Part shown: one piece after another, positions 63,294 to 64,000 of the stretch
How positions within the stretch are numbered: the first letter of the stretch is position 1
How the letters are laid out: each line of letters begins with the position of its first letter
NCBI RefSeq assembly: GCF_000024765.1
Contig: NC_013422.1
Span: forward strand, 1,507,501 to 1,571,500
Source of the DNA: Halothiobacillus neapolitanus c2
GTDB taxonomy: Bacteria > Pseudomonadota > Gammaproteobacteria > Halothiobacillales > Halothiobacillaceae
Reading direction: 5' to 3'
DNA: 64,000 bases
The notes under the pieces: model-generated
Databases searched by the model: none
What the model was told of the DNA's origin: nothing
The model's input: only the letters and a program-made list of their open reading frames with translations
Translations under genes and position numbers: made by a program

Positions 63294-64000
63294 TCACTCG
63301 TTCAAGTCAAGTTCCGATGAAACCGCAAACAGCCGGATCGGCGAAAAGGGGCCATCCTGCGCAAATTCGATCGCGTGGGCCTTGGCCAACTCAAGCACGG
63401 CAACCACGCTCACGGCAATACCACCGCGCCCTTCTTCGGCCCGATAGACACGATCCAGCGTTACGGGGCTCCCCATTTTCATCAGATCGAGGATGTCGGT
63501 CATGCGGGCACGAACGGACAGCGTCTCGCGACGAATTTCATGCGCCGCTGTCAGCTCACCCTGTCGCACCATGCCGCGCAGCGCTGCCACCAGGTCCGTC
63601 AGGGAAATATCAGGCGGGAGAATGGTGTGACGGGGAAGCGTTGCGGTAATGCTCAAAGGGAAAAAGTCCCGATCCACTCGCGGCTGCTCATCCAGCCAAC
63701 AGGCTGCGTGATTCAGGCGCTCGTAAGCCAGCAGGCGCTCAACCAAGGCAGCGCGAGGGTCTTCTGATTCTTCATCGTCTGCGGCCGGTGGCGTCGGAAG
63801 AAGCAACCGCGATTTGATCTCGGCAAGCCAGGCGGCCATGAGCAAGTACTCCGCCGCCAGTTCGATTTTCAAAGATTGCATCAGATCAAGGTAGGTCAGG
63901 TATTGCCGCGTCACCTCGGCGACAGGAATTGCAAGGATGTCGAGGTTTTGCTTGCGAATCAGGTAGAGCAGCAGATCGAGCGGGCCTTCAAATTGCGACA
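63294..64000 (-). CDS. scpA: Segregation and condensation protein ScpA (5' end outside window)
   Basis: Kleisin subunit of the SMC-ScpAB condensin. The frame is open to the window edge, beginning within FEGPLDLLLYLIRKQNLDIL, the ScpA N-terminal signature, and continuing IPVAEVTRQYLTYLDLMQ and EYLLMAAWLAEIKSRLLLP. The C-terminal winged helix ends GPFSPIRLFAVSSELDLNE. About 235 residues are present; only a few N-terminal residues are missing. Confidence 0.93.
   Translation of the reverse strand, partial: SQFEGPLDLLLYLIRKQNLDILAIPVAEVTRQYLTYLDLMQSLKIELAAEYLLMAAWLAEIKSRLLLPTPPAADDEESEDPRAALVERLLAYERLNHAACWLDEQPRVDRDFFPLSITATLPRHTILPPDISLTDLVAALRGMVRQGELTAAHEIRRETLSVRARMTDILDLMKMGSPVTLDRVYRAEEGRGGIAVSVVAVLELAKAHAIEFAQDGPFSPIRLFAVSSELDLNE

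Overview
The window comes from a Gram-negative gammaproteobacterium. It carries the outer-membrane biogenesis block rpsB-tsf-pyrH-frr-uppS-cdsA-dxr-rseP-bamA-ompH-lpxD-fabZ-lpxA, a one-piece tmRNA whose tag reads ANDDNYALAA, a CCA-encoding tRNA-Thr and two RND efflux systems. A plasma-membrane type H+-ATPase, a MipA porin-like protein and a cryptochrome-DASH would suit a chemolithotroph of the Halothiobacillus/Chromatiales kind. That placement is inference from gene content; no database was consulted.

Layout. 1-6.4 kb: mostly leftward metabolic genes (dienelactone hydrolase, DUF1840, H+-ATPase, a Rossmann reductase, the ribosomal oxygenase RoxA). 6.5-10.7 kb: rightward modE-like regulator behind a ModE-box-like palindrome, a frameshifted DUF455 ferritin-like gene, a large lipoprotein and tRNA-Thr. 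10.9-16.4 kb: leftward DUF2237/glutathione peroxidase pair, then a tight group of epsilon/GIY-YIG nuclease, cryptochrome-DASH, CIA30 and MipA. 16.9-21.7 kb: RND pump without an outer membrane channel. 22.5-27.6 kb: ssrA (tmRNA) with a 4.6-kb island fused to its 3' end and bounded by 47-bp perfect direct repeats. The island holds an overlapping AbiEi-AbiEii-HExxH peptidase (Lit/U49-like) operon and a decapitated large serine recombinase. 27.9-37 kb: small lipoprotein, exported truncated haemoglobin with DUF3034 protein, double-receiver regulator, CBS-type histidine kinase, comEC, cheR, cheV. 37.4-40.4 kb: a siaABCD-type partner-switch operon ending in a diguanylate cyclase. 40.7-47.9 kb: outer membrane phospholipase A and a complete RND operon whose pump gene has a one-base frameshift. 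48.2-64 kb: fumC, the lipid A/Bam/isoprenoid/translation block, and the start of scpA.

Three kinds of non-autonomous inverted-repeat element (MITE-like) are scattered through the window. Family A (1.1, 10.9 and 55.1 kb) has GGGCACCTCGAAA-like ends and clear 4-bp target duplications. Two single elements lie at 32.5 kb (its end encodes the last residues of ComEC) and 40.4 kb (CTAG/TA target, IS630-like).

The most interesting parts are the AbiE plus metallopeptidase operon in the tmRNA island, the sensory domain shared by the histidine kinase and the SiaA-like phosphatase, the MITE family, and two reading frames broken at short repeats that could be phase-variable, decayed or sequencing errors.
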